A stretch of DNA of 64,000 nt from Mesonia phycicola (GCF_900141885.1 NZ_FQYY01000008.1:124001-188000); one strand, 5' to 3'; shown: positions 17,623-27,001, counted from the stretch's first letter. A program made the numbers and translations. The notes: generated from the sequence alone by a model not told the origin.

Positions 17623-18699
17623 TTATAATGTATCTGAAGCTTCTTTTAACTTCTCTGTATTTGCTACTAATTTTAGTTCTTCAATGATTTTATCAATATC
17701 ACCATTAATAATATTCTGTAAATCGTATAAAGTTAGGTTAATACGGTGATCTGTCACTCGACCTTGCGGATAGTTATAAGTTCTAATTTTAGCACTACGA
17801 TCACCACTAGTTACCATAGAGCCTCGTTTTGCTGCATCTTCTTCTTGCTTTTTTGCAAGCTCCATATCATACAAACGAGAACGTAAAACCTTAAATGCTT
17901 TCTCTTTATTTTTATGCTGAGATTTTTGATCTTGACATTGTGCTACAATTCCTGTAGGCTCGTGTGTTAAACGTACTGCTGAGTAAGTTGTGTTTACAGA
18001 CTGACCTCCTGGTCCAGATGAACAGAAATAATCTATACGTACATCTTTAGGGTCTATTTGTACATCAAATTCTTCTGCTTCTGGAAAAACCATTACTGTA
18101 GCAGCACTGGTATGCACACGCCCTTGGGTTTCTGTTTGTGGTACACGTTGTACACGGTGTACTCCTGCTTCATATTTTAAGGTACCGTAAACATCTTCAC
18201 CAGTAACTTCAAATTGAATTTCTTTAAAACCACCATTGGTACCTTCAGAAAAATCTACGGTACTTACTTTCCAGCCTTTGCTTTCACTGTATTTAGAAAG
18301 CATTTTAAAAATATCTCCTGCAAATATACTTGCCTCATCACCTCCTGCTCCTGCTCTAACCTCAACTACAGCATTTTTAGCATCTTCTGGGTCTTTAGGC
18401 ACCAACATCATTCTAATTTTTTCTTCTAAAGCTGGTAATTGACTTTTCGCTTCTTCAGATTGCATTTTGGCCATTTCTACCATTTCTGCATCACTACCGT
18501 CTGCTATAATTTCTTCTGCTTCGGCAATATTATTTGTAAGTTCTACATACAAATCTCTTTCTGCCATCAAAGCTTTAAGATCTTTATATTCTTTAGTTAA
18601 CTCTACATAACGTTTTTGATCTGAAATAACATCAGGTTGAATAATTAAATCATTCACCTCATCAAAACGTTGTTTAACTATATTAAGTTTATCTATCAT
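17623..18699 (-). CDS. prfA: Peptide chain release factor 1
   Basis: Recognises UAA and UAG stop codons in the ribosome and triggers peptide release. The 358-residue protein has the peptidyl-hydrolysis motif GGQ at 231-233 and the stop-codon motif at 187-189 (PQT, the P-x-T type). The coiled N-terminal domain spans about 1-110. I chose the ATG at 18699, preceded by a GAGGAAG ribosome-binding sequence, over an in-frame start 24 bases upstream. A TAAATTTG promoter box is 22 bases before the start. Confidence 0.97.
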   Translation of the reverse strand: MIDKLNIVKQRFDEVNDLIIQPDVISDQKRYVELTKEYKDLKALMAERDLYVELTNNIAEAEEIIADGSDAEMVEMAKMQSEEAKSQLPALEEKIRMMLVPKDPEDAKNAVVEVRAGAGGDEASIFAGDIFKMLSKYSESKGWKVSTVDFSEGTNGGFKEIQFEVTGEDVYGTLKYEAGVHRVQRVPQTETQGRVHTSAATVMVFPEAEEFDVQIDPKDVRIDYFCSSGPGGQSVNTTYSAVRLTHEPTGIVAQCQDQKSQHKNKEKAFKVLRSRLYDMELAKKQEEDAAKRGSMVTSGDRSAKIRTYNYPQGRVTDHRINLTLYDLQNIINGDIDKIIEELKLVANTEKLKEASDTL

Positions 18700-18720
18700 A
18701 ATTCTTCCTCGTAATTGTTG

Positions 18721-18728
18721 CAAATTTA
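18721..18728 (-). promoter_or_regulatory. Promoter -7 box TAAATTTG for prfA
   Basis: Perfect TAnnTTTG on the minus strand, 21 bases upstream of the prfA ATG. Confidence 0.55.
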
Positions 18729-18799
18729 CGATAATTTTAATGATTATCTTAATCTGAATTTAACTTGTGAAAAAATAATTACTTCCTTTTATAAATAAT

Positions 18800-18827
18800 A
18801 AAACCCATCAATTGCTTGATGGGTTTT
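18800..18827 (-). terminator. Terminator of the DUF3078 gene
   Basis: Perfect 12-bp stem AAAACCCATCAA / TTGATGGGTTTT with a 4-base loop, 22 bases after the stop. Confidence 0.9.
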
Positions 18828-18849
18828 ATTTTATGTGTTTATAGTTTTA

Positions 18850-19878
18850 TTAGAGTTCTACTACTACCCCTATACCTAATTGTTGTTTCCACTGTACTCT
18901 AGGTCCATCGTCTACCAGCTCTCCTTCTTCATTTTCTACTTGTACTTTAATATCATCATCATATTTTAAATGAGAACCTACGGTTGCTAACACGTAACGA
19001 TTTACTTTAAAATTAAAATTGAGCTCCCAATTAACATCTATATTACCAAACTTATTAATATAATCTGTGTATAAACTTAATTTATTAGTTACACCTATAT
19101 TATCAAAAAGTTGAGTTTGATATTCATTGGTAATTAAAATACCTAGTTCTGTTCTTGTATTTTCTCCTTCTGTTATAATATTTCCATCATCATCATAAAC
19201 AGCACCTTCTACCCCAAATGAACCTGCATTTGCTAATTCTTGATCTAACACAAAGGTAGATCTTAGGGTTAATGGAGAGGCGTACACATTGAGTTTTAGT
19301 TTTTCATTGTTATACTCTGAACCTATACCCATAAACAAATATGCTGGAGCAAATATGGTAGATATTTTGTTTGAAGTATCTGGATAAGTATACCCATTAG
19401 AAAATTGAGTACTAAAATTCATTTTAGCAGAATTGTACCAATTAGAGAGGGTATCTTTACGATAACCAAAAGTGGAATTAATCTCTATATGATCTTCTGT
19501 TTTTCTTAACTCTTGATCTTTTTGTTTATTAATACCGTAACTGGCTATTAACTCATTATTCCACCTTAAATTTCTACGCTCGTAAATTCTTTTAACATCT
19601 GCACTTAATAAACCTGACACAGAGTTTGCCCCACCAGCATTCCAGTTAACAAATGCTACTTCACTAATATCTAAGCCAATTTTATTAGTAGATTTCCAAA
19701 AACTTATATTAGGGTGATATTTTCCTAAACGTTTTACTCTTTCTACTTTAGTAACAGGGTAAAATGGCCTTACCGTACCTGGTCTTAACTCGTTTACCGC
19801 TGTTACCTCACTTCTTGTTTGCGCATTAATTATTATTGTACTAATTAAACATATTAGCAAGCAAAACTTTCTTATCAT
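18850..19878 (-). CDS. DUF3078 outer-membrane beta-barrel protein
   Basis: A 342-residue protein with a signal peptide (residues 1-20, ending INAQT) and alternating aromatic/polar strands typical of an outer-membrane barrel. The DUF3078 signature is clear: FW...N..GLD.S...F.NWNAGG.NS.S (about 60-90) followed by NN..LAS.YG. Its function is not known. It is probably folded into the outer membrane. The first ATG is at 19878; a TTG two codons upstream is less likely. It lies 21 bases beyond the stop of the PurM-like gene on the same strand and could be its operon partner. Confidence 0.85.
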   Translation of the reverse strand: MIRKFCLLICLISTIIINAQTRSEVTAVNELRPGTVRPFYPVTKVERVKRLGKYHPNISFWKSTNKIGLDISEVAFVNWNAGGANSVSGLLSADVKRIYERRNLRWNNELIASYGINKQKDQELRKTEDHIEINSTFGYRKDTLSNWYNSAKMNFSTQFSNGYTYPDTSNKISTIFAPAYLFMGIGSEYNNEKLKLNVYASPLTLRSTFVLDQELANAGSFGVEGAVYDDDGNIITEGENTRTELGILITNEYQTQLFDNIGVTNKLSLYTDYINKFGNIDVNWELNFNFKVNRYVLATVGSHLKYDDDIKVQVENEEGELVDDGPRVQWKQQLGIGVVVEL

Positions 19879-19898
19879 CTCCAATCTTTTACTTTACA

Positions 19899-21077
19899 TT
19901 AGTAAGTAAAACTGCCAAATTCACTATTTATTGTTAGTTTTTTCTCTTCTGAAGCTTCCACTCTTCCTACAACCTGAGCATCAACATTAAAAGATTTAGA
20001 AATTTCAATAATATCATTAGCTATTTCTGCAGGAACATATAACTCCATTCTATGCCCCATATTAAATACTTGATACATTTCTTTCCAATCTGTATTACTT
20101 TCTTCTTGAATAAGTTTAAACAAAGGAGGTACGCTAAACATATTATCTTTAATCACATGTAAATTATCTACAAAGTGTAATATTTTTGTTTGTGCACCAC
20201 CACTACAGTGAATCATTCCGTGAATTTCTTCTGAAGTGTATTTAGAAAGTATTTTTTTTATAATTGGAGCGTAAGTTCTTGTTGGAGATAAAACCAATTT
20301 ACCTGCATCTAGTACTGAGTTTTCTACTGTTGATGTTAATTCTTTAGTACCAGAATACACTAACTCTGATGGGATAGTATTATCAAAACTTTCTGGATAT
20401 TTTTGTGCTAAACTTTTCCCGAAAACATCGTGACGGGCAGAAGTAAGCCCATTACTACCCATACCACCGTTATATTCTTTCTCATAACTAGCAATACCTG
20501 AAGAAGAAAGACCTACTATCACATCTCCCGGTTGTATATTGGCATTGTCTATTACTTTGTCTTTTTTCATTCTTGCAGTCACGGTAGAGTCTACAATAAT
20601 AGTTCTTACTAAATCTCCTACATCTGCAGTTTCTCCTCCTGTAGAATGAATTTCTACTCCAAACTCTTTTAAATCTGCAATTAATTCTTCGGTTCCGTTA
20701 ATTATTGCTGAAATAACTTCTCCTGGAATTAAATTTTTATTTCTTCCAATGGTAGAAGATAACAAAATATTATCTGTAGCTCCTACACAAAGAAGATCAT
20801 CAATATTCATAATAAGTGCATCTTGTGCAATCCCTTTCCATACAGAAATGTCTCCTGTTTCTTTCCAATACATATAAGCAAGGGAAGATTTTGTACCAGC
20901 TCCATCTGCGTGCATAATCAAACAATAGTCATCATCTTGAGTAAGGTGATCTGGTACTATTTTACAAAATGCTTTAGGAAACAGACCTTTATCTACATTT
21001 TTTATGGCGTTATGAACATCTTCTTTACCGGCAGAAACTCCTCTCTGCGCGTATCTTTTACTAATTTCTTGACTCAT
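19899..21077 (-). CDS. purM: Phosphoribosylformylglycinamidine cyclo-ligase (PurM/AIR synthase-like)
   Basis: ATP-dependent ring closure that forms aminoimidazole ribotide in purine synthesis. The 392-residue protein has the AIR synthase fold with DGAGTKSSLAY, a DDLLCVGA substrate loop, the STGGETADVGDLVRT motif and a C-terminal FNMGHRMELYV segment (usually FNMG-G-GM). It is longer than the typical 340-350 residues and diverged, as in other Bacteroidota. A TATTTTTG promoter box lies 20-27 bases upstream. The PurM role is likely; a diverged AIR-synthase-related activity cannot be ruled out. Confidence 0.87.
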   Translation of the reverse strand: MSQEISKRYAQRGVSAGKEDVHNAIKNVDKGLFPKAFCKIVPDHLTQDDDYCLIMHADGAGTKSSLAYMYWKETGDISVWKGIAQDALIMNIDDLLCVGATDNILLSSTIGRNKNLIPGEVISAIINGTEELIADLKEFGVEIHSTGGETADVGDLVRTIIVDSTVTARMKKDKVIDNANIQPGDVIVGLSSSGIASYEKEYNGGMGSNGLTSARHDVFGKSLAQKYPESFDNTIPSELVYSGTKELTSTVENSVLDAGKLVLSPTRTYAPIIKKILSKYTSEEIHGMIHCSGGAQTKILHFVDNLHVIKDNMFSVPPLFKLIQEESNTDWKEMYQVFNMGHRMELYVPAEIANDIIEISKSFNVDAQVVGRVEASEEKKLTINSEFGSFTY

Positions 21078-21096
21078 GATAATTATGCTTAAGTTG

Positions 21097-21104
21097 CAAA
21101 AATA
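21097..21104 (-). promoter_or_regulatory. Promoter -7 box TATTTTTG for the PurM-like gene
   Basis: TAnnTTTG match on the minus strand, 19 bases before the ATG, just after the glnN terminator. Confidence 0.5.
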
Positions 21105-21116
21105 AGGAAATAAAAA

Positions 21117-21140
21117 AATCCCGTTTACAAAAACGGGATT
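21117..21140 (-). terminator. Terminator of the glutamine synthetase gene
   Basis: Perfect 10-bp stem AATCCCGTTT / AAACGGGATT with a 4-base loop and a T run on the minus strand. Confidence 0.9.
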
Positions 21141-21162
21141 CTATTCTTAAAAGTTATTCATA

Positions 21163-23349
21163 TTAATAAGTGAATAACATTTCTCTGTACTTAGCTAAAG
21201 GCCAAAGTTCATCATCAACTAAGATCTCTAACTTATCACAGTGGTATCTAATTTCATCAAAGAAAGGTCTTACCTCATTACAGTAAGCAAATGCTTTTTC
21301 TTCTGCATCTTCAATTTTGTTTGCAGCTCTTCTAGCATCAATCATTTGAGTTATACCTTTGTTTATTTTCTCAATATGATTAGAAATGTCTTCAATAATA
21401 ACTAATTGCTCACTAGCATATTTTTTAAAGTCGCTTCCATAAATATCTTTAAGACCTTGAACATTTTTAATTAAAATGTTTTGATATCTAATAGATACTG
21501 GTATTACGTGATTTCTAGCAATATCACCTAAAATACGTCCTTCAATCTGGATATGCATAGAATATTCTTCTACTTCAATCTCGTGACGTGCTTCCATTTC
21601 AATACGATTCATCACACCAAGCTCTTCAAACATTTTAATTGTTTTCTCAGCTTTTTTAACTTTAAGAGCTTCTGGAGTTTTCTTATTATTACTTAAACCA
21701 CGCTTAGCAGCTTCTTTCTCCCAAGCATCTCCGTAACCATCTCCTTCAAATCTAATTTTCTTAGATTTTTTAATATACTCTCTTAACACATTGAAGATAG
21801 CATCATCTTTCTTCATTTTCTCATCTTTCACTAAAGCATCTACTTCTACCTTAAATTCTTGAAGTTGCTTAGCTACAATTGCATTTAAAATTGTCATTGG
21901 GTTAGAACAGTTTGCTGTAGAACCTACTGCTCTAAACTCAAATTTATTTCCTGTAAATGCAAATGGAGAAGTTCTGTTTCTATCTGTATTATCAAGTAAA
22001 ATTTCTGGAATCTTACCTACTACGTTTAATTTTAAATCTGTTTTTTCTTGAGGTGAAAGTTTACCATCAGTTACTTTTTCTAACTCATCTAACACTTTAG
22101 TTAATTGAGAACCTATAAATACAGAAATAATTGCTGGTGGCGCCTCGTTTGCTCCTAAACGGTGATCGTTAGATGCAGAAGCAATAGAAGAACGGATTAA
22201 CTCTTCATTGTCATAAACCGCTTTAATTGTATTTACAAAGAAGGTTAAGAACTGTAAGTTCTTCATTGGTGTACTACCAGGACTTAAAAGATTAACTCCT
22301 GTATCTGTAGAAAGTGACCAGTTGTTATGTTTACCACTACCATTAACACCTGCAAAAGGTTTTTCATGGAAAAGTACTTTTAAGTGATGACGCTCTGCAA
22401 CTTTATCCATCACATCCATTAATAAAAGGTTGTGATCTACTGCTAAGTTTACCTCTTCAAAAATAGGTGCTAACTCAAATTGATTTGGAGCAACCTCATT
22501 GTGACGAGTTTTTACTGGTATACCTAATAACATACACTCGTTCTCTAACTCACGCATAAAATTTAATGCACGAGAAGGGATTGCACCAAAGTAATGATCA
22601 TCTAATTGCTGACCTTTAGCTGGCGCGTGACCTAACAATGTTCTTTCTGCCATTACTAAATCTGGGCGAGATGCTGCTAATGCTGCGTCTATTAAAAAGT
22701 ACTCTTGCTCCCAACCTAATGTAGCATTTACTTTAGTTACTTTTTTATCAAAATACTTAGCAACCTCTGTTGCTGCGTTATCTAAAATTTGTAAAGAGCG
22801 TAATAATGGCACTTTATAATCTAACGCTTCTCCTGTATAAGATACAAATACCGTAGGTATACAAAGAGTAGTACCTAAAATAAATGCAGGAGAGGTAGGA
22901 TCCCAAGCGGTGTAACCTCTAGCTTCAAAAGTATTTCTAATTCCACCATTAGGGAAACTAGAAGCATCTGGTTCTTGTTGTACTAAAGAACCTCCACCAA
23001 ACTTTTCTATTGCAGAACCATTTCCTGTAGTTTCAAAGAAAGCATCATGTTTCTCTGCAGAAGATCCTGTTAATGGCTGAAACCAGTGTGTGTAATGAGT
23101 AGCTCCTTTAGAGATAGCCCATTCTTTCATTCCTGTTGAAATGTGATCTGCTAAATCTCTATCGATTTTTGAACCATTTTGTACAGCATCCATTACACTG
23201 TTGTAAGAGTCTTTTGTTAAATATTGGCGCATTGCCATTTCGTTAAAGACATTCTTACCAAAAATTTCAGATCGCCTAGCAGGTTCTGTTACTTCTACTG
23301 GCTTTCTATTTAAGGATTGTTTTAAAGCTTGAAATCTTAGCGTTGACAT
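21163..23349 (-). CDS. glnN: Glutamine synthetase type III
   Basis: Makes glutamine from glutamate and ammonia with ATP. At 728 residues it has the GSIII size, much longer than GSI (about 470). Motifs include the N-terminal FGKNVFNEMAMRQYL, the glutamate/metal region EVAPNQFELAPIFEE and NGSGKHNNWS of the ATP/ammonium site. SxxDxRLGANEAPPA and FRAVGSTANCSNP are further GSIII marks. It is a dodecameric cytoplasmic enzyme in this family. It is monocistronic, with a terminator behind and a promoter containing an inverted repeat in front (23361-23386). Confidence 0.97.
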   Translation of the reverse strand: MSTLRFQALKQSLNRKPVEVTEPARRSEIFGKNVFNEMAMRQYLTKDSYNSVMDAVQNGSKIDRDLADHISTGMKEWAISKGATHYTHWFQPLTGSSAEKHDAFFETTGNGSAIEKFGGGSLVQQEPDASSFPNGGIRNTFEARGYTAWDPTSPAFILGTTLCIPTVFVSYTGEALDYKVPLLRSLQILDNAATEVAKYFDKKVTKVNATLGWEQEYFLIDAALAASRPDLVMAERTLLGHAPAKGQQLDDHYFGAIPSRALNFMRELENECMLLGIPVKTRHNEVAPNQFELAPIFEEVNLAVDHNLLLMDVMDKVAERHHLKVLFHEKPFAGVNGSGKHNNWSLSTDTGVNLLSPGSTPMKNLQFLTFFVNTIKAVYDNEELIRSSIASASNDHRLGANEAPPAIISVFIGSQLTKVLDELEKVTDGKLSPQEKTDLKLNVVGKIPEILLDNTDRNRTSPFAFTGNKFEFRAVGSTANCSNPMTILNAIVAKQLQEFKVEVDALVKDEKMKKDDAIFNVLREYIKKSKKIRFEGDGYGDAWEKEAAKRGLSNNKKTPEALKVKKAEKTIKMFEELGVMNRIEMEARHEIEVEEYSMHIQIEGRILGDIARNHVIPVSIRYQNILIKNVQGLKDIYGSDFKKYASEQLVIIEDISNHIEKINKGITQMIDARRAANKIEDAEEKAFAYCNEVRPFFDEIRYHCDKLEILVDDELWPLAKYREMLFTY

Positions 23350-23360
23350 TTATAAATTAA

Positions 23361-23386
23361 TTTTTGTGTTGCTAGGCACAAAAATA
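23361..23386 (-). promoter_or_regulatory. glnN promoter region: TATTTTTG box overlapping an inverted repeat
   Basis: The minus-strand -7 box TATTTTTG (23386-23379) overlaps an 8-bp inverted repeat TTTTTGTG / CACAAAAA (23361-23368 and 23377-23384). The dyad covers the expected transcription start, as an operator or leader hairpin would. Confidence 0.5.
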
Positions 23387-23471
23387 ACATTTTTACAAAC
23401 ACCCCCTAAAAAAAATGCGTTAACTTATTAAAAAACCAATTATTTTTTAAATAACCCCTGATATTAATATT

Positions 23472-24425
23472 TTAAGACAAAAAAGTAAGCCCTACAAACA
23501 CAGCATACCCTACAAATATAATTAAGCCTTTATATCTGCTGAAGGTGTATTTTTTTGGTAAGAACACTAAAGGTAATAAAATAATTGCAAAACCAAGCAT
23601 CCAAAGTATATCTTTTGTTAGCACCTCTTGAGATTCTACCGCTATTGGTTTTATTAAAGCAGTTAAACCAAGAACAGAGCCTATATTAAAAATATTAGAA
23701 CCTATTAAGTTACCTAAAGATAATGCTTTCTCTTTTTTTAATGCAGCCATTACAGATGCCGCTAACTCTGGTACGCTTGTACCTATTGCAATCATGGTTA
23801 CAGAAATTATACGCTCACTTACTCCAAACTCTGTTGCTATATCTACAGCTCCCTCTACCAACCAATCTGACCCAAAATAAAGTGCTGCTCCACCAATAAG
23901 CAACCATATAATAATTTTAAAACCAGATACTACTTGTAAACTATCATCTACTTCTTCTACAGTAACATTGGTTTGTTTTCTAGCCCTCTTTATTAAAATG
24001 ATTAGATAAATGAGTATTGCCCCTACAAAAATACCCCCTTCTACTCTAGAAATTTCTAAATCACTTTGTAAGAATACATATAATGCTAAAGAAAATAATA
24101 ACATTACTGGCCAATTAAATTTATAGAAGTCTTTATCTACATCTATAGCACTTATAATAGAGGTGATACCCAAAACCAAGCCTATATTAGCTATGTTAGA
24201 CCCTATTACGTTTCCTAAACTAATATCTGAAAAGCCATCTAAAGCGGCTTGTAAACTCACCAACAACTCTGGTAAAGAAGTTGCAAAAGACACAACTGTT
24301 AAACCTATTACCATTTTAGATATATTAAACTTAAAAGACAAGGCTACAGATGATCGTACCAAATACTCACCACCTACTACTAATAAGACAAAACCTATAA
24401 CGATGTAAAAAATACTTAGCAACAT
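23472..24425 (-). CDS. Calcium/sodium antiporter (CaCA family, YrbG-like)
   Basis: A 317-residue inner-membrane exchanger with ten hydrophobic segments arranged as two inverted halves. Each half carries the alpha-repeat signature: GNVIGSNIANIGLVLG (residues about 75-90) and GNLIGSNIFNIGSVLG (about 235-250), plus SFATSLPEL and AIGTSVPELAAS on the facing helices. It is expected to move Ca2+ outward against Na+ or H+. It is a single gene with a TATCTTTG promoter box. Confidence 0.93.
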   Translation of the reverse strand: MLLSIFYIVIGFVLLVVGGEYLVRSSVALSFKFNISKMVIGLTVVSFATSLPELLVSLQAALDGFSDISLGNVIGSNIANIGLVLGITSIISAIDVDKDFYKFNWPVMLLFSLALYVFLQSDLEISRVEGGIFVGAILIYLIILIKRARKQTNVTVEEVDDSLQVVSGFKIIIWLLIGGAALYFGSDWLVEGAVDIATEFGVSERIISVTMIAIGTSVPELAASVMAALKKEKALSLGNLIGSNIFNIGSVLGLTALIKPIAVESQEVLTKDILWMLGFAIILLPLVFLPKKYTFSRYKGLIIFVGYAVFVGLTFLS

Positions 24426-24441
24426 ATAACTTCTTTTTTTG

Positions 24442-24449
24442 CAAAGATA
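24442..24449 (-). promoter_or_regulatory. Promoter -7 box TATCTTTG for the antiporter gene
   Basis: TAnnTTTG match on the minus strand, 16 bases from the ATG. Confidence 0.5.
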
Positions 24450-24511
24450 AGCCTTTATTTTCTCTGTATTAATTGAAATTAAAACCTTTTACAACTAACA
24501 AAATAGTTTAA

Positions 24512-24557
24512 TAACTATAAAAATAGTTGTACAACTTGTTTTTTAGTTTTACTTTTG
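24512..24557 (+). promoter_or_regulatory. blaI promoter with palindromic operator candidates
   Basis: -33 TTG at 24527-24529 and -7 TACTTTTG at 24550-24557, with 20 bases between them, a very good Bacteroidota promoter. The -33 element sits inside the perfect 12-bp palindrome AGTTGTACAACT (24525-24536). A second inverted repeat, AACTAT-AAAA-ATAGTT, overlaps its left side. BlaI/MecI repressors bind such TGTA/TACA dyads, so autorepression is likely. Confidence 0.68.
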
Positions 24558-24561
24558 AAAT

Positions 24562-24662
24562 GCGTTAGGGGTTGCAGCGGCATCCTTTTTATTTTTAACC
24601 CATAAGCACTAATTAAAAAATAAAAAGATATAGCGAAAAACCCGACCCAAAGGGTAACGCCC
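24562..24662 (+). ncRNA. Structured intergenic element, copy B, in the blaI leader
   Basis: Begins GCGTTAGGGG and GCGGCATCC and ends AAAAAGATATAGCG...CCCGACCCAAAGGGTAACGCCC. The terminal helix is GCGTTA/TAACGC, with inner pairing TTTTTA/TAAAAA. It starts 5 bases after the blaI -7 box and ends 15 bases before the ATG, so nearly the whole mRNA leader is this element. Confidence 0.55.
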
Positions 24663-24677
24663 AAATAAATTAAAACA

Positions 24678-25037
24678 ATGGAAAAACTTACAAATAAAGA
24701 AGAAGAGGTAATGCAAGCTTTATGGAAGCTAGAAAAGGCTTTTGTAAAAGAAATTTTGGCAGAAATGCCTAATAGCAAATTACATTATAACACCGTTTCT
24801 ACCATTGTAAGAAAACTAGAAGAGAAAGGTTTTGTAGATTATGAAGCTTTTGGCAAAACGCATCGATATTTCCCAATGGTTAGCAAAGAGGTTTACAGTG
24901 ATTATTTTATGAAAAATGCTACTAAAAAGTTTTTTGATAATTCTTATAAAAAAATGGTTTCGTTTTTTGCGGAAGAAGAAAAAATAAGTGCTGAGGAGTT
25001 GAGAGAAATTTTAGAAATTATTGAAAATAAAAAGTAA
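24678..25037 (+). CDS. BlaI/MecI/CopY-family transcriptional repressor
   Basis: A 119-residue winged-helix regulator. Residues 3-72 form the DNA-binding domain, with the family motif LTNKEEEVMQALW and the recognition region YNTVSTIVRKLEEKGFV. The C-terminal helices (about 75-119) form the dimer and carry the usual protease-sensitive stretch. Its stop overlaps the start of the M56 sensor/protease gene by one base. In BlaI/BlaR1 systems the protease inactivates the repressor. No beta-lactamase gene follows, so the regulated target is unknown and may be this operon itself. Confidence 0.94.
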   Translation: MEKLTNKEEEVMQALWKLEKAFVKEILAEMPNSKLHYNTVSTIVRKLEEKGFVDYEAFGKTHRYFPMVSKEVYSDYFMKNATKKFFDNSYKKMVSFFAEEEKISAEELREILEIIENKK

Positions 25038-27001
25038 TGGAAATTTCTACCTACCTTATAAAAAGCACAGCTATTCTTAGTCTATTTTTTCTAATAGATT
25101 ACTTGTTTTTAAGAAGAGAAACCTTATTTAGTAATAATAGATGGTTTTTAACAATAGGTGTTTTTTGTGCATTTATCTTACCTTTTATAGAGTATACGCA
25201 TTTCACTTATGTAGAGTCTTTACCAACAGCAACCAATTTTGAAGAAATTTCTTTTGAGAATTTGCCGCAAACTATAGAGGAAGATTTTGACTGGGCACAA
25301 CTATTACTGTCTACTTATTTTGTTGGGATAATTTTAATGCTGGGACGATTTTTATTTCAGTTATTAAGCCTAGTAAAGATTTTGAATAAACCAAAAAGAA
25401 AAGATACCGAAGGTTTTTACCACATTGAGCTTACAGAGAAACTATCTCCTTTTTCATTTTTTAAATACATCGCTTACTACCCTGCTTCTTACACTACAGA
25501 AGAATTAGCTTTAATTATTAAACACGAAAAAATTCACGGTAAACAACTACACTCTATAGATGTTTTAATACACCAAATCATGCTAATTGTATTTTGGTTT
25601 AATCCGCTGGCTTGGCTTTACCAAAAAAGAATGTTAGAGAATTTAGAATTTATAGCAGATAAAGAGATTACTCGTAAAAACAACATTCAGCAGAAAAATT
25701 ACGAACTCACCCTTTTAAAAGTATCTACCAATTACCAAGCACCGAGTTTGGCAAATCAATTTTATCAATCATTAATCAAAAAACGAATCGTTATGTTAAA
25801 CAAAAAACAATCTAAAAAATATGCTTTTGCAAAAAGCATATTGGTATTACCATTATTAGCCTTCTTTTTATGGAGTTTTAATGTAAAAGAGGAAGTAAAA
25901 GTAATTAACACACAAAAGTCAACTATTACAAATGACCAAATTTCATTAAAAGAAAAATCTCCTCAAAATGGTATTGTCTCTAAAAGCTCTATTACTGAAG
26001 TAAAAGTAACTTACGATAAGAATACGACTAAAGAAGCTTTAAAAAAAGATAAGAAATTTTTGAAGGAGCAATTTGATATTGATATGAAATATTCAAAACT
26101 TAAATTCAATAACAAAAATGAACTCACTCGACTACAATTAAAAATTAAAACTCCAGGCGGTTTTTCTGGAGAAGTATACTCAGGTAGCAAAAACACTGCT
26201 TTTAAAGATGTTTATTTCTACAGGAATTTTAACGATACCGAAAATCCATTTGGTATTGGACTAGGAACTAACACAAAAGATTCAATAAAAATTACAAATG
26301 ATTTATACAAAAAAATAAATGAAAATAAAGTAGTTGTTATTAATGGGATAAAAAAGAATCTCAACCAACTTTTAAATAGCAAATATTTAGTAAAAAGCTA
26401 TTCAATTAAAGATGGTTTGGTTCATATTAACGGAGAAGAAACTCATGATTATGAAAGCCATCAAAAATCTAATAATAAAGAGAAGAAAGAGAAGAAAGTT
26501 TTTATTTACATAGATAATGAAGGTAAGCTTAGTGTTATTGAAGCTTCAGCAACTTATAGTAACTTCAGCAATAAAAACAAAGCAACCTCTGAGTCAATCA
26601 CTCAAAAACAACCACTTTACTATGTAAATAAAGAAAAAATTACCGCAAAAGAAATGAAGTTAATTGATCAAAACACTATTAAAAGTGTAAATGTTTTAAA
26701 AGATGAAAAAGCTATTAAAAAATATGGAGAAGAAGGTAAATATGGAGTTATTGAGATTACTTTAAAAACAAAAGAAGAGCAACTTTCTTCAAAAAACAAT
26801 TCTGAAGTTTTAAATGACTATAAAAGTTTTTTAGATAAAAATCCATTAATTCTTTTAAACGATAAAGAAACCAATAGAAAAACTATAGAAAGTTTAGACC
26901 CTAATAAAATTGAATCTGTATTTATTTTTAAAGCAGAAAAAGGAGTTGAAAAATATGGAGAGAAAGCCAAAAACGGAGCAATTATAATCACTACAAAGTA
27001 G
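25037..27001 (+). CDS. BlaR1-like M56 membrane metallopeptidase with plug-like C-terminal repeats
   Basis: A 654-residue membrane sensor-protease. The N-terminal part has three or four membrane helices (about 8-22, 35-52, 88-108 and 176-196) around the zinc motif HEKIH (163-167) and the third ligand region ENLEFIAD (201-208). A fourth or fifth helix is at about 262-282. The large extracytoplasmic part does not look like the penicillin-binding sensor of BlaR1. Instead it ends in two copies of a TonB-plug-like motif: KKYGEEGKYGVIEITLK near residue 570 and EKYGEKAKNGAIIITTK at the C-terminus. The ligand is unknown. Co-transcribed with blaI. Confidence 0.88.
   Translation: MEISTYLIKSTAILSLFFLIDYLFLRRETLFSNNRWFLTIGVFCAFILPFIEYTHFTYVESLPTATNFEEISFENLPQTIEEDFDWAQLLLSTYFVGIILMLGRFLFQLLSLVKILNKPKRKDTEGFYHIELTEKLSPFSFFKYIAYYPASYTTEELALIIKHEKIHGKQLHSIDVLIHQIMLIVFWFNPLAWLYQKRMLENLEFIADKEITRKNNIQQKNYELTLLKVSTNYQAPSLANQFYQSLIKKRIVMLNKKQSKKYAFAKSILVLPLLAFFLWSFNVKEEVKVINTQKSTITNDQISLKEKSPQNGIVSKSSITEVKVTYDKNTTKEALKKDKKFLKEQFDIDMKYSKLKFNNKNELTRLQLKIKTPGGFSGEVYSGSKNTAFKDVYFYRNFNDTENPFGIGLGTNTKDSIKITNDLYKKINENKVVVINGIKKNLNQLLNSKYLVKSYSIKDGLVHINGEETHDYESHQKSNNKEKKEKKVFIYIDNEGKLSVIEASATYSNFSNKNKATSESITQKQPLYYVNKEKITAKEMKLIDQNTIKSVNVLKDEKAIKKYGEEGKYGVIEITLKTKEEQLSSKNNSEVLNDYKSFLDKNPLILLNDKETNRKTIESLDPNKIESVFIFKAEKGVEKYGEKAKNGAIIITTK

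Noticed and set aside
24515-24778. Minus-strand 87-codon frame opposite the blaI start
   Set aside because: It covers the promoter, the structured element and the blaI N-terminus on the wrong strand; blaI is clearly the real gene.
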